This document shows, in pieces, positions 17,786-26,228 of a stretch of 54,543 bases of DNA. Position 1 is the first letter of the stretch, and the number at the start of each line of letters is the position of its first letter. Where the stretch lies: the NCBI GenBank assembly GCA_030041155.1, contig JASHOJ010000042.1:1-54543 (forward strand), given 5' to 3'. Origin of the DNA: Candidatus Binataceae bacterium (GTDB taxonomy: Bacteria > Desulfobacterota > Binatia > Binatales > Binataceae). A program made the translations under genes and the position numbers. The notes beneath the pieces are model-generated. The model saw only the letters and a program-made list of their open reading frames with translations. It ran no database searches and was not told where the DNA came from.

Positions 17786-19848
17786 TGCGTCGCGCGATAC
17801 AACCAAAAGCGCGCAAATTCAGCGCCAGCCGAAGCCTGCTCTACCCGCAGATCGTCTTCGCGCTGGTGGCCGGGATGCTGAACGTGCCGCTCGATTTGCT
17901 CGGGCGCTGGGCGCTCGGCCAGGCATCGCAAACAATCGTCCTCTACCTCAAATTTCATCTCATCAGCGCCGGCATCTTCGCCGCGATCACGTTCTGCCTG
18001 TGGCGATGGATCGTGCCGCTGGTGCGCGGAGTGTGGATGCTCCGGATCCTGGTGCAGACGATGCTCGGAATCGTTCTGTTTGGCTACGGGCTTGTCGCCG
18101 CACTATACATCTGGCTGCGGCTCGCGCACGCGCCGGCCGGCGCCGCGGATATTTTCGCCCATTCGCCCGCGCTCGCGAACCTGATCGTCATCTGCGGCGC
18201 GACCTTGTACATGATTCTGGGCGGGCTTGCGCTGGATGGCGCAAGTCAGGAGCAGCGCAGGTTGCGCGAGCTGGCGCTGACCGCACAGCTTGAGGCGCTC
18301 CGCAGCCAGCTCAACCATCATTTCCTGTTCAACTCGCTGAACGTAATTGCCGAGGCGGCCGCGGTTGAGCCGCAGCGCGCGGAAAAACTGATCCTGCAGC
18401 TCGCCGGCGTGCTGCGCTACTCGATGGGCAAGAGCCGGGCGCGGATGGCGCCGCTCAGCGACGAACTGGCCGCCGTAGCATCTTACCTGGAACTTGAGCG
18501 CGCGCGCTCGGGCGATCGGATAAGCATCCACACCGAAATCGCGCCGGACGTAAGCGGGCTTCACGTTCCGCCGCTGCTCATCCAGCCGCTGGTTGAAAAT
18601 GCGGTCAGCCACGGACTCCTGAACGGCACCTGCGCCGGAACGATCTCGATTGCGGCGTGGCGCGGAAGCGACCGGCTTTATATTCGGGTCGAAGACAACG
18701 GTATCGGATTCCAGCCGGATCGCGGCGCCGCAAAGGGCGAGCGCGGACTTGGACTCTCGAATCTGCGCGAGCGGCTGCGCGCGTTCTATGTCGAGCAGGC
18801 GGAGTTTCATCTGCACAGCTTTGTCGGCGGGGGCACTATCGCCGAAATCTCGCTCCCGCTGATTAATCGCGACGACTCCGTGCGGCGCCGCCACGGGATC
18901 GTCTGGGACCTGTTCTTCGGATATCTGGGAAGCGTCGGCGCACTGGCCGCGTTCGCGATCGGGCTTTTACCGCTTGCGCTCAGCGCCGCGTCATCGCTCT
19001 TGCTGGCTCAGGTAATCGAATTGCTTTACCTGCTTGCCGCCAGCGCCGCGGAAGAGACCAAGATTTTCGACGTTGCGGTCCTGATATTCCTGTTCGCCGG
19101 CCAAGTCGCCTATATCTCAGGCTTTATCGATTGGTTCGTGCTCTATGCTCCAGCGCTGATGCTCTCGGCGGCCGCGGCGGTCGCAATCCTGCCGCAGCTT
19201 TTCGGCGGAGAGCCGTTCACGAGCTTCTGGATGCGGCGGGCCTATGCAAGCTGGATGCAGAAGGCCCCGTCATTCGCCAGGATCTCGCGCCATCTCGCCG
19301 CGGCGTGGGCGATCGCATTCGCCGCGCTCGCCGCTGTGTCTGTCCGTGCGCCATCGGATGTCTACCGCCTCGCGATTATCAGCGCGATCGTGATCGGCGC
19401 CGTCCTGCTGCCGCTATCGATGGCTTATCCGGCGTACTATTTTCGCCGTATCGGTCTTCGCGGTGAATCCGCGGAGACGTTTATCCTCGGCCTGCCGTTT
19501 CTGTTCGACCGCAACCGCGCCGCCAGCATCAACATTTCGGTTCAGTTCGTCGTCTCGGGCTCGGAACCGGGAAGCTATTACGTCGAGATACGCGACCGCC
19601 AATGTATCGCCAGCCAGGGCGACCTGCGCGAGCCGGACCTGACCATCTATTGCACGACCGAAAGCTTCTCGCTGGTCGCGCGCGGTGAGTTGACTCCTGA
19701 ACAGGCCGCGCGGGAAACGCTGATTCGCTACAGCGGAGGCGCTGACCAGTTCCGCGACTTCTTTGGATGCTTCCGGCTGGCAGTATCGCCGCATCCTCAG
19801 GCGTTAAGGCGCGAAAGCGATCACGGTCTGCGCGCCGCAGCCAGCTAA
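17785..19848 (+). CDS. LytS-type sensor kinase fused to membrane domain and SCP2-like domain
   Basis: About 687 aa. Order: N-terminal block of about four membrane helices; a HisKA_LytS core with LRSQLNHHFLFNSLN (phospho-His near residue 179) and an ATPase domain (NAVSHGL, VEDNGIGF, GLGLSNLRERL); then, after the kinase, a second block of several helices including PFTSFWMRRAYASWM; and finally about 90 residues resembling an SCP2 sterol/lipid-binding domain (QFVVSGSEPGSYYVEIRD, then REPDLTIYCTTES and GELTPEQAARETLIRYSGG). LytS kinases normally end at the ATPase domain, so the C-terminal half is an added module. Start taken at the TGATG overlap with the regulator. A lipid- or sterol-like ligand is inference. 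Confidence 0.85.
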   Translation: MRRAIQPKARKFSASRSLLYPQIVFALVAGMLNVPLDLLGRWALGQASQTIVLYLKFHLISAGIFAAITFCLWRWIVPLVRGVWMLRILVQTMLGIVLFGYGLVAALYIWLRLAHAPAGAADIFAHSPALANLIVICGATLYMILGGLALDGASQEQRRLRELALTAQLEALRSQLNHHFLFNSLNVIAEAAAVEPQRAEKLILQLAGVLRYSMGKSRARMAPLSDELAAVASYLELERARSGDRISIHTEIAPDVSGLHVPPLLIQPLVENAVSHGLLNGTCAGTISIAAWRGSDRLYIRVEDNGIGFQPDRGAAKGERGLGLSNLRERLRAFYVEQAEFHLHSFVGGGTIAEISLPLINRDDSVRRRHGIVWDLFFGYLGSVGALAAFAIGLLPLALSAASSLLLAQVIELLYLLAASAAEETKIFDVAVLIFLFAGQVAYISGFIDWFVLYAPALMLSAAAAVAILPQLFGGEPFTSFWMRRAYASWMQKAPSFARISRHLAAAWAIAFAALAAVSVRAPSDVYRLAIISAIVIGAVLLPLSMAYPAYYFRRIGLRGESAETFILGLPFLFDRNRAASINISVQFVVSGSEPGSYYVEIRDRQCIASQGDLREPDLTIYCTTESFSLVARGELTPEQAARETLIRYSGGADQFRDFFGCFRLAVSPHPQALRRESDHGLRAAAS

Positions 19849-20057
19849 CTACTGGTGCCAGGCCGCGCGAACCGCCTGTTATCGCGCTTCTCTAAAACAA
19901 TGCTCGCCTTGACGAGAAAAAGTGGCGCGCAAGCGTTCTCATCCCGGATTTCTGCTATCCTGATGGATTACTGATGCCGCTCGAAAAAATGGAGGTTCCG
20001 GCTTAGAAACAATTTAACTGTAAACGCGGCTTTTTCACATGGTGCAGGGAGGGATCC

Positions 20058-21605
20058 ATGGTGTATCGCAAAGCGACGAAGGTCTCATTCATTCTAGTAT
20101 TATCTTTAGTGATTTTCAGTTGCGGCGGTAACAGCGGCAGTAGCAACAGTTCCAATAGCCAGCTTCACCCGAATGGCGTCAACCTAGGAGGAGACTACGT
20201 CCTGGAAGATTGGTTTTTTTCTTCCAGTCAGGTGGACCACTATGTTGCGACGCCATGCACTTACGCGGATACCGGAATCGCAAGCAGTCAGATCTTTGCC
20301 CAATCTACCTCCGTTCCGGATTTCACCTGGACATCAGAAACACAAATGATCCAGCAGTTCTCGGAGCAAGGTTACACAGATTCTCAAATTGAGGCCCTGT
20401 TCACCTCACATCGAGCCAATTACCTGCTCGATCCTACACGCCGTATCGACAATTTGAATAGCGTCTTCTCTCACATTCGATCATTGGGGATAAGAGAAGT
20501 CAGGCTCCCGATAACGTGGGCAATCACTTATCCCACCCTGTCTTACACGATTAATCCGGGCAACGGCGGCTCGCCGGTTGTAGTGCCAGCAACAACCCAG
20601 GTGACTTTGATTCAAGACCCATTCTACCCCGATCTGGAATGGGCGACCATTCCGATCGGCCAGGTCATGCAAGTGCTAAAGACCGCGAGTAAGCATGGCA
20701 TAAAGGTACTGCTGGACATTCACGCATATCCAGGCGGCTCCAGTGATGGAACGTATAACGGCATCTGGCCTCTCCAGCCGGAATTCTGGAATACAGGCCT
20801 GGATAGTAACAATATCCCGATTTACCAGGACAACTTTCAGACCATATTCCAAAATCTTATTACATGGGCGGACAGCTTGTATAAGATGTCTGACAAGTCA
20901 TACGCCGATGGCTTGGGCGGGTTGACTGCCATGAATGAACCGGCTCATTTGATGGGCATACCAGCGGCTCGATGTAGCGATGGTTCCTGGGGCATCACCT
21001 CATACCAGGATGTTCTTGATACATTGGCGCTGGCCGTCTCGGACTTTCGTCAGTCATCTCTGCCAAGGCACAATGTCAAATTGTATATGAACATCATCGA
21101 AACCATGTTTCCGACGACTATGACCGGCGACCAGATCTATAGCGCGATTGGAACCTGGTGGAACTCCGTCACGACCTCGAATGAGAGACATAAGTGGGCA
21201 GTCTTGGATCTCCATCACTATTTTGCCTGGGATGGCAATTGCAATTCTTGTCTGCAGAACTACGTCACGAATGGAGTGATCCAGCAGGCCGGCTTTGATC
21301 AAATGAAGCAATGTAGTGACGATTGGTATTTGACTATCAGAGACAAGCTGGGTCTCAGCGCAAAGGATAAGTTAGCAACGACTGAGTTCAGCGCGAGTGC
21401 TAATTCTGATACCTATCAATCATGCGCAAGCGGAAATGCTCAGCCCACTACGCCTTCGAATTACGAAGCATACAGGAACGCCGTGTTGAAGTATCAGCTC
21501 GATGACGCCAAACAGGCCAACATCGATATGTACTTTTGGACCTGGACTATTCCATATAACGACAACTTTCAGAATGAATGGTCGCTGATTAATATTCTGA
21601 AGTGA
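20058..21605 (+). CDS. GH5 (exo-1,3-beta-glucanase-like) lipoprotein
   Basis: 515 aa. Signal peptide with lipobox-like IFSC (Cys22) and a Ser/Asn/Gly linker indicate a secreted lipoprotein. The catalytic part follows the GH5 subfamily-9 plan known from fungal and oomycete exo-beta-1,3-glucanases: GVNLGGDYVLEDW, IREVRLPITWA, VLLDIHAYPGG, the acid/base Glu294 in GLTAMNEP, DLHHYFAWD, the nucleophile Glu443 in ATTEFS and DMYFWTWTIP near the end. GGGAGG precedes the ATG. Codon use is visibly richer in A/T at third positions than the neighbours, which suggests recent acquisition. Substrate (beta-1,3-glucan) is inferred from subfamily resemblance. Confidence 0.82.
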   Translation: MVYRKATKVSFILVLSLVIFSCGGNSGSSNSSNSQLHPNGVNLGGDYVLEDWFFSSSQVDHYVATPCTYADTGIASSQIFAQSTSVPDFTWTSETQMIQQFSEQGYTDSQIEALFTSHRANYLLDPTRRIDNLNSVFSHIRSLGIREVRLPITWAITYPTLSYTINPGNGGSPVVVPATTQVTLIQDPFYPDLEWATIPIGQVMQVLKTASKHGIKVLLDIHAYPGGSSDGTYNGIWPLQPEFWNTGLDSNNIPIYQDNFQTIFQNLITWADSLYKMSDKSYADGLGGLTAMNEPAHLMGIPAARCSDGSWGITSYQDVLDTLALAVSDFRQSSLPRHNVKLYMNIIETMFPTTMTGDQIYSAIGTWWNSVTTSNERHKWAVLDLHHYFAWDGNCNSCLQNYVTNGVIQQAGFDQMKQCSDDWYLTIRDKLGLSAKDKLATTEFSASANSDTYQSCASGNAQPTTPSNYEAYRNAVLKYQLDDAKQANIDMYFWTWTIPYNDNFQNEWSLINILK

Positions 21606-21643
21606 GGATTAGCCGCAGGCGATCCAGAACAATATCGTTCCCG

Positions 21644-21684
21644 CGGAATATCTTTCCCCGCGGACGGAATATCTTTCCCCGCGG
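21644..21684. repeat. Two-copy tandem repeat, 21-base period
   Basis: The 20-base unit starting CGGAATATCTTTCCCC occurs at 21644-21663 and again at 21665-21684, exact in both copies. The start of a third CCGCGG echo lies just upstream. Confidence 0.85.
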
Positions 21685-21700
21685 GAGTACATCCTAATTT

Positions 21701-21730
21701 TCCTCCCCCGCGGTTTGTTGCGGGGGAGGA
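21701..21730. repeat. Perfect G/C hairpin downstream of the GH5 gene
   Basis: TCCTCCCCCGC and GCGGGGGAGGA form an 11-pair perfect stem around an 8-base loop. No T tract follows on either strand, so it is recorded as an inverted repeat; it could still end transcription of the GH5 gene or be one copy of a dispersed element. The remaining bases to 21895 show no gene. Confidence 0.8.
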
Positions 21731-21895
21731 CAGAAGGAGGGGGTGTCCGAAGCAAGCTCTGGAACGCTCGACAACGTTTCAGTCACCTCGTCCCTCGCCC
21801 ATTACGAAACACAGGGAAGAAATTAAATTTCTGGGCTACGGAAGTAGACCTCTGTCTCCAAGCGGACAACTTTCAGGTAGCGCGCGAAACCGCCG

Positions 21896-22774
21896 CTATG
21901 TGATTGTTCGCGATGCTTTCGCAAACGTCGTGCAGGCGCGCACCCGATATCGCGCTTGCAATCGCGCCGCCGCCTTTTTGGCGCGATCCAAATCCGCGTA
22001 GATGCCGAATACCGCGCCCCCGCTGCCCGACATCGACGCGAGCGTCGCTCCCTGCCCCTTCATCTCAGCAAACAAGGCCGCGATTTCCGGATAGAGCGCA
22101 CATGCCGGCGCCGCCAGGTCGTTCACCAGATGCGCCGGTGCGATAGCGCCGGCGGAAAATGCGCTTAGATCGGCGGCCGGAATCGGTCCGCTCCATCCGC
22201 GCGCATCGAGCGCGCCGAACACTTTCGCGGTCAGCACTTCGACCGCCGGAACCGCAATCGCGATCGCAAGCGTGCGCCGGATCGGAAACGGATCGATTTT
22301 TTCTCCGATTCCACGAATCCGGGACGGCGCAGGATCGAGAAAGAACGGCACATCCGCACCCAGAGCGGCCGCAAGCTCGTGAACTCTGCGATCGATCGGT
22401 CGCTCGAATATCGCCGCCATCATCCGCAGCACCGCGCCGGCGTCGCTCGATCCGCCGCCCAAGCCCGCGCCCGCGGGAATGAGCTTTTTTAGATCGACGC
22501 GGATCTCGGCGGCGACTGCGAATTCGCGCATGAACGCGGAGGCCGCGCGAACCGCCAGATTCTTCGTCGGATCGGCAAGCTCGGCCAGGTCGCATTTGAG
22601 CTCAACCCGCGCGCTGGAAGCCGGACGCGCTTCGATGCGCACCTCGTCGCACCAGTCGATCGGAACAAAAATGGAGTCGAGTTCGTGATATCCGTCCGCG
22701 CGCCGCCCTGTAACCCGCAGGCACAGATTGATTTTCGCGGGCGTCCGCTCCGCCAGCAGCTTTACCATCGCCAA
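21896..22774 (-). CDS. ispE: 4-diphosphocytidyl-2-C-methyl-D-erythritol kinase
   Basis: GHMP-family kinase of the MEP isoprenoid pathway, 292 aa. The N-terminal PAKINLCLRVTGRRADGYHEL is the IspE signature, and the ATP-binding loop PAGAGLGGGSSDAGA is at residues 100-114. The C-terminal MSGSGGAVFGIY matches the third GHMP motif. An ATG at residue 3 is an equally good start. In many bacteria ispE sits next to tRNA-Gln/prs; here it is about 8 kb away. It follows a small membrane-protein gene with a 19-base gap. Confidence 0.95.
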   Translation of the reverse strand: MAMVKLLAERTPAKINLCLRVTGRRADGYHELDSIFVPIDWCDEVRIEARPASSARVELKCDLAELADPTKNLAVRAASAFMREFAVAAEIRVDLKKLIPAGAGLGGGSSDAGAVLRMMAAIFERPIDRRVHELAAALGADVPFFLDPAPSRIRGIGEKIDPFPIRRTLAIAIAVPAVEVLTAKVFGALDARGWSGPIPAADLSAFSAGAIAPAHLVNDLAAPACALYPEIAALFAEMKGQGATLASMSGSGGAVFGIYADLDRAKKAAARLQARYRVRACTTFAKASRTIT

Positions 22775-22793
22775 TCAGAGGGCCGCCCGGCGC

Positions 22794-23228
22794 TCAGCCC
22801 GGCCGCATCGCGTCGGGCGGCGGACCTGAAGCGCGGCGCAGCGCGCGCCGGGTGTCGGTACGGATCACCGCGATAAATCCCCAGAATCCAATCAGCAGCC
22901 CAACCAGCACCAGCAACCGGCCCATCAGGAAGGTCGCGTGATAAAAATCCATCCGCGCCGTCGCGTACGAGACCTGCCGCTGCCGGGCGGTCAGCGGCTC
23001 CAGCACCGCGCCGCCGGCGCCGGCGTCGAGCTCGTCAAAGCTGCGATATTCGGTTCCGAGCGATACGTGCGAGGCGGCGTTGATAATCTGGCTGTACTGC
23101 TGAGTGCGGCTAAGCCCGATCATCCAGTTGGCGGCGCCAAGGCAGGCGAGCGCAAAGCCCGCGACAATACGCCAGTCGGTATAGACGTCCTGCAGCTTCA
23201 CCCGATCGAAGAATAAGGCCGCAATCAC
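22794..23228 (-). CDS. Small membrane protein, unknown function
   Basis: 144 aa with two clear transmembrane helices, IVAGFALACLGAANWMIGL near the N-terminus and FLMGRLLVLVGLLIGFWGFI near the C-terminus, joined by a roughly 50-residue polar loop. No recognised motif. It precedes ispE on the same strand and diverges from meaB. The real start could be internal, since the first 15 residues are not distinctive. Confidence 0.55.
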   Translation of the reverse strand: MIAALFFDRVKLQDVYTDWRIVAGFALACLGAANWMIGLSRTQQYSQIINAASHVSLGTEYRSFDELDAGAGGAVLEPLTARQRQVSYATARMDFYHATFLMGRLLVLVGLLIGFWGFIAVIRTDTRRALRRASGPPPDAMRPG

Positions 23229-23291
23229 GCAAAAACAACGTTTGATGCCTTGACCCTCGTTGCCTGGCTTCGAGACGAGCGGCTATGATCT

Positions 23292-24284
23292 ATGCATCGC
23301 ATGCAAGCCGAAGACAGACTCGAGCAGCTTCTCAAAAGCTTTACCAACCACGACCGGAGCGCGCTTGCGCGTCTAATCACCAGAGTCGAAAATCGCAGTC
23401 CCGATGCGAGCGCGATCATCGAGCGCATCTACCCGATGGCGGGGCACGCGCACGTGGTCGGAATCACTGGCGCTCCCGGCGCGGGCAAATCGACGTTGGT
23501 AAACCGGCTGATTGCGGAATACCGCGCGGCGGGCAAAACCATCGCCATCCTTGCGATCGACCCGTCAAGCCCGTTTTCCGGCGGCGCGGTGCTGGGCGAT
23601 CGCGTCCGGATGACGGATCACTACAAGGATTCACAGGTCTACATTCGCAGTCTCGCCTCGCGCGGAAGCCATGGCGGACTCAGCCGCGCCGCGCGCGAAA
23701 TCGTAAAACTGCTCGACGCGTTCGGCCATGACGTGATTATCATTGAAACCGTCGGCGTTGGTCAGACCGAGCTCTCGATCATGGACCTGGCGGATACGAC
23801 CGTGGTGGTCACGGTGCCCGAAGGCGGCGATTCGGTGCAGGTGATGAAAGCCGGGCTCAACGAAATCGCCGATATTTTCGTGGTCAACAAGGCCGATCGC
23901 GAGGGCGCCGACCGGGTCAAGGCGGAGCTTCAGTTGAACGTGCATCTGCGCTCCGGCAACGGATGGCGTCCGCCGGTGCTGATGACGCAAGCGGCATCCG
24001 GAGAGGGGATTGCGCCGCTGCTCGCCGCGATCGAGCGCCATCGCAGCTATCTGGCGGAGCACGTGGATGAAGCGCATGAGGCCGAGCGCCGCCGCCGCGA
24101 ATTTATCGAAATCTTCAGCGCCGAACTGGAAGACCGCGCCAGGCGGAGCTTGAATGGTCTCGGGCGCGCGCGGATGTTGACCGGAATCAGCGCCGGAACC
24201 TCCAATCCTTACAGGGAGGCAAGGCGTATGATTGAAGACATGGAGGCTCTGCGAGCGCTGCTCGCCGATGGCCGCGAGAATTGA
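23292..24284 (+). CDS. meaB: MeaB/ArgK family G3E GTPase
   Basis: 330 aa, the P-loop GTPase that chaperones B12-dependent acyl-CoA mutases such as methylmalonyl-CoA mutase. Walker A GAPGAGKST lies at residues 60-68, followed by the family-specific AIDPSSPFSGGAVLGDRVRM, SLASRGSHGGLS, ETVGVGQTE and NKAD. No mutase gene is in the window, so the partner is encoded elsewhere. The TGA overlaps a TTG that may start the next gene. Confidence 0.95.
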   Translation: MHRMQAEDRLEQLLKSFTNHDRSALARLITRVENRSPDASAIIERIYPMAGHAHVVGITGAPGAGKSTLVNRLIAEYRAAGKTIAILAIDPSSPFSGGAVLGDRVRMTDHYKDSQVYIRSLASRGSHGGLSRAAREIVKLLDAFGHDVIIIETVGVGQTELSIMDLADTTVVVTVPEGGDSVQVMKAGLNEIADIFVVNKADREGADRVKAELQLNVHLRSGNGWRPPVLMTQAASGEGIAPLLAAIERHRSYLAEHVDEAHEAERRRREFIEIFSAELEDRARRSLNGLGRARMLTGISAGTSNPYREARRMIEDMEALRALLADGREN

Positions 24285-25024
24285 GGACCGAGTCACATCG
24301 CGCGATTAGCCAGCGAAAGGTGCCGCATGCGGGACGCCTGTTCGCGATTGGCGACGTTCACGGATGCGCCGATGAACTCGCGGTGCTCCTAAAAGCGATC
24401 GCTCCCACGACCGGCGACACGGTGGTGTTCGTCGGCGACTATGTGGACCGAGGCCCGTCGGCGCGCGACGTTATCGATCTCGCGATGACGGTGGAAAATA
24501 GCGGCGCGGAAGGCATTTTTCTGAAGGGCAATCACGAGGACATGATGCTCTCCTACCTCGGATTTCCCGGCAATTACGGCGACTCGTTTTTGTTCAACGG
24601 CGGCATCGCGACGCTGGAAAGCTACGGGGTTCGCGAAGACGATCTTGCCGAGGCGGTGCATCACCTACCCGATTCGCATCTCAAATTCTTAAATGGCCTA
24701 GCCATCAGCTACCTGCGCCCGCCGTACCTGTTCGTGCACGCGGGAATAATGCCGATGCGCCAGCTTGAAGAGCAGCAAACCGAGGACCTGCTCTGGATTC
24801 GTCAGGAATTCATCTTTAATCCGCATCGAGTCGACGCCACAGTGGTTTTCGGCCACACTCCGATGCGCTCGCTGATGATCGACCTGCCGTACAAGATCGG
24901 AATCGACACCGGATTAGTCTACGGCGGAAAACTGAGCTGCGTCGAATTCAATGAGGGCGTGCTTTATCAGGTTGCGCGCGGCAGCCGCCAAGCCAAATCC
25001 CGCTCCGTCTCACTAGGTTCGTAA
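24281..25024 (+). CDS. PPP-family metallophosphatase (Ser/Thr phosphatase or ApaH-like)
   Basis: 247 aa with all PPP metal motifs: GDVHG (residues 24-28), GDYVDRG (52-58), GNHED (83-87), VHAG and FGHTPM. Short PPP enzymes like this act as protein Ser/Thr phosphatases or dinucleoside polyphosphate hydrolases; the two cannot be separated from sequence. The TTG start at 24281 overlaps the meaB stop; an in-frame GTG at 24320 is an alternative but has a badly spaced ribosome site. Probably cotranscribed with meaB. Confidence 0.88.
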   Translation: MRTESHRAISQRKVPHAGRLFAIGDVHGCADELAVLLKAIAPTTGDTVVFVGDYVDRGPSARDVIDLAMTVENSGAEGIFLKGNHEDMMLSYLGFPGNYGDSFLFNGGIATLESYGVREDDLAEAVHHLPDSHLKFLNGLAISYLRPPYLFVHAGIMPMRQLEEQQTEDLLWIRQEFIFNPHRVDATVVFGHTPMRSLMIDLPYKIGIDTGLVYGGKLSCVEFNEGVLYQVARGSRQAKSRSVSLGS

Positions 25025-25305
25025 TTTTCCCTCTTTCGCGATCCGTCGCGCCCGCAGCGGGCCGCGCTCGGAATGACAGCGCAAAAAGCGATTGGATGTA
25101 GTCATCAAAGGCATGCACTATGCGCTCTCTTTGAGGTCATCCCGAGCGAAGGCATTCTTTGGCCGAAGCCGAGGGATCGGCGCGCAGCGATTGTGCGCAT
25201 CGCGATGAACTATGCGAGCGCTCGCGATGACCCGCTTTGCCGGTACCGAGCGTTCCAGTCTCTTTCGCGGATTTTCAAGTCTCGCTATTCTTGGCAGATC
25301 CCGGT
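25025..25305. repeat. Gene-free stretch with dispersed palindromic repeat copies
   Basis: No credible gene. It holds GCCCGCAGCGGGC (perfect palindrome), CGCTCGGAATGACA and TCATCCCGAGCGAAGGC, which are inverted copies of one another over the GTCAT/CCGAGCG part and resemble the CACCCTGAGCGAAGGC element near 35160. This pattern is typical of dispersed intergenic repeats in high-GC bacteria. Confidence 0.5.
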
Positions 25306-25382
25306 GGCGGCGTAGCTCAGTTGGTCAGAGCATGCGGCTCATATCCGCAGTGTCGTAGGTTCGACTCCTACCGCCGCCACCA
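25306..25382 (+). tRNA. tRNA-Met (anticodon CAT), elongator type
   Basis: Complete cloverleaf: acceptor GGCGGCG/CGCCGCC, D arm with AGCTCAGTTGGTCAGAGC, anticodon stem TGCGG/CCGCA with loop CTCATAT, T arm GTAGG/CCTAC, discriminator A and encoded CCA. Overall it reads as elongator Met; an Ile2 tRNA with lysidine-modified CAT is the less likely alternative. Confidence 0.93.
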
Positions 25383-25485
25383 ATCAAACCGCTCGCAGCG
25401 CTTTATTTCCGGTGTATTATCCCAGGCGACCGGTCATTTTCGGGACACGACGCCGGCCGCTTTGTCATTCTCGCGCGTGGCTGCC

Positions 25486-25553
25486 GCGCGAAGAATCCCG
25501 GTTCCTTGTCGTTGAGTGGCGCACTTGGAGAAAGAAGCCGGGATTCCTCGCGC
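25486..25553. repeat. Inverted repeat in the 25383-25686 gene-free interval
   Basis: GCGCGAAGAATCCCGG (25486-25501) and CCGGGATTCCTCGCGC (25538-25553) are 16-base inverted arms with one mismatch. TTTGTCATTCTCGCGCG just before resembles the dispersed GTCATTC repeats found elsewhere in the window. The rest of the roughly 300-base interval after tRNA-Met shows no gene. Confidence 0.7.
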
Positions 25554-25686
25554 GCCGGACAATTCAGACGCGCGGAAATGCCACGCCAGCCGCACGGATC
25601 GTGAAGTAAGTATCGTCAGCGCCGCTGAATCCAAAAATTCTCGGCCCTCTTACCGGCAACAGAAGGATTGCTGTTGCTGCGCGCGG

Positions 25687-26139
25687 CTAAGGGCGTTTTT
25701 CGCTCGGTGCGCCAAAGAAGATCAAATCGCAGGCGCGAATCCATAGGTACAAGGTCAGCAGCACCAGAAATGGCCCCTCAATCGCCGCCATATGCACATC
25801 ATGCAGTTCGACGCCGGTATCGAGATACGCGACGATAAACGCAAGATTGCTCGCGACCGACTCCGCCATGTAGAACAGCGCGAGCACCAGCCCCCACCTG
25901 CACCCGGTGATTAGTCCCACCGCGATCGCCCAGAAAATTCCCGCTTGCACCAGCATCACGATTCGCGCCGACTGCCCATAGAAGAGCAGCCCGCCGATCA
26001 GCGCATGCGCCGGAGCCGCGCCGGCGCCGAACGGGATTTCGACAAACACCGACACTCCGAGATAGATTGCCCACAAACCCGCCAGCAATCCCAACAGGCG
26101 CAAATCGACGGGCCACGCGATATTTGGCTTCTGCCGCAC
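25687..26139 (-). CDS. Four-helix membrane protein, unknown function
   Basis: 150 aa, almost entirely hydrophobic, with about four predicted membrane helices (LRLLGLLAGLWAIYLGV, ARIVMLVQAGIFWAIAVGL, a third around LALFYMAESVASNLAFIVAY, and FLVLLTLYLWI). No motif that would name it. Convergent with the repeat region and divergent from the SIS-domain gene. Confidence 0.6.
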   Translation of the reverse strand: MRQKPNIAWPVDLRLLGLLAGLWAIYLGVSVFVEIPFGAGAAPAHALIGGLLFYGQSARIVMLVQAGIFWAIAVGLITGCRWGLVLALFYMAESVASNLAFIVAYLDTGVELHDVHMAAIEGPFLVLLTLYLWIRACDLIFFGAPSEKRP

Positions 26140-26228
26140 CGGTTCGAGCGCAGGCTACAATCGGCGATTGGACGCTTCAAGCAGCGGGTGCGGCTGCGCT
26201 AACGCGGGCGCATCTGAACGCGTCATAG

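Noticed and set aside
21650..21690. CRISPR array
   Set aside because: Only two units with no spacer between them beyond one base; a simple tandem repeat.
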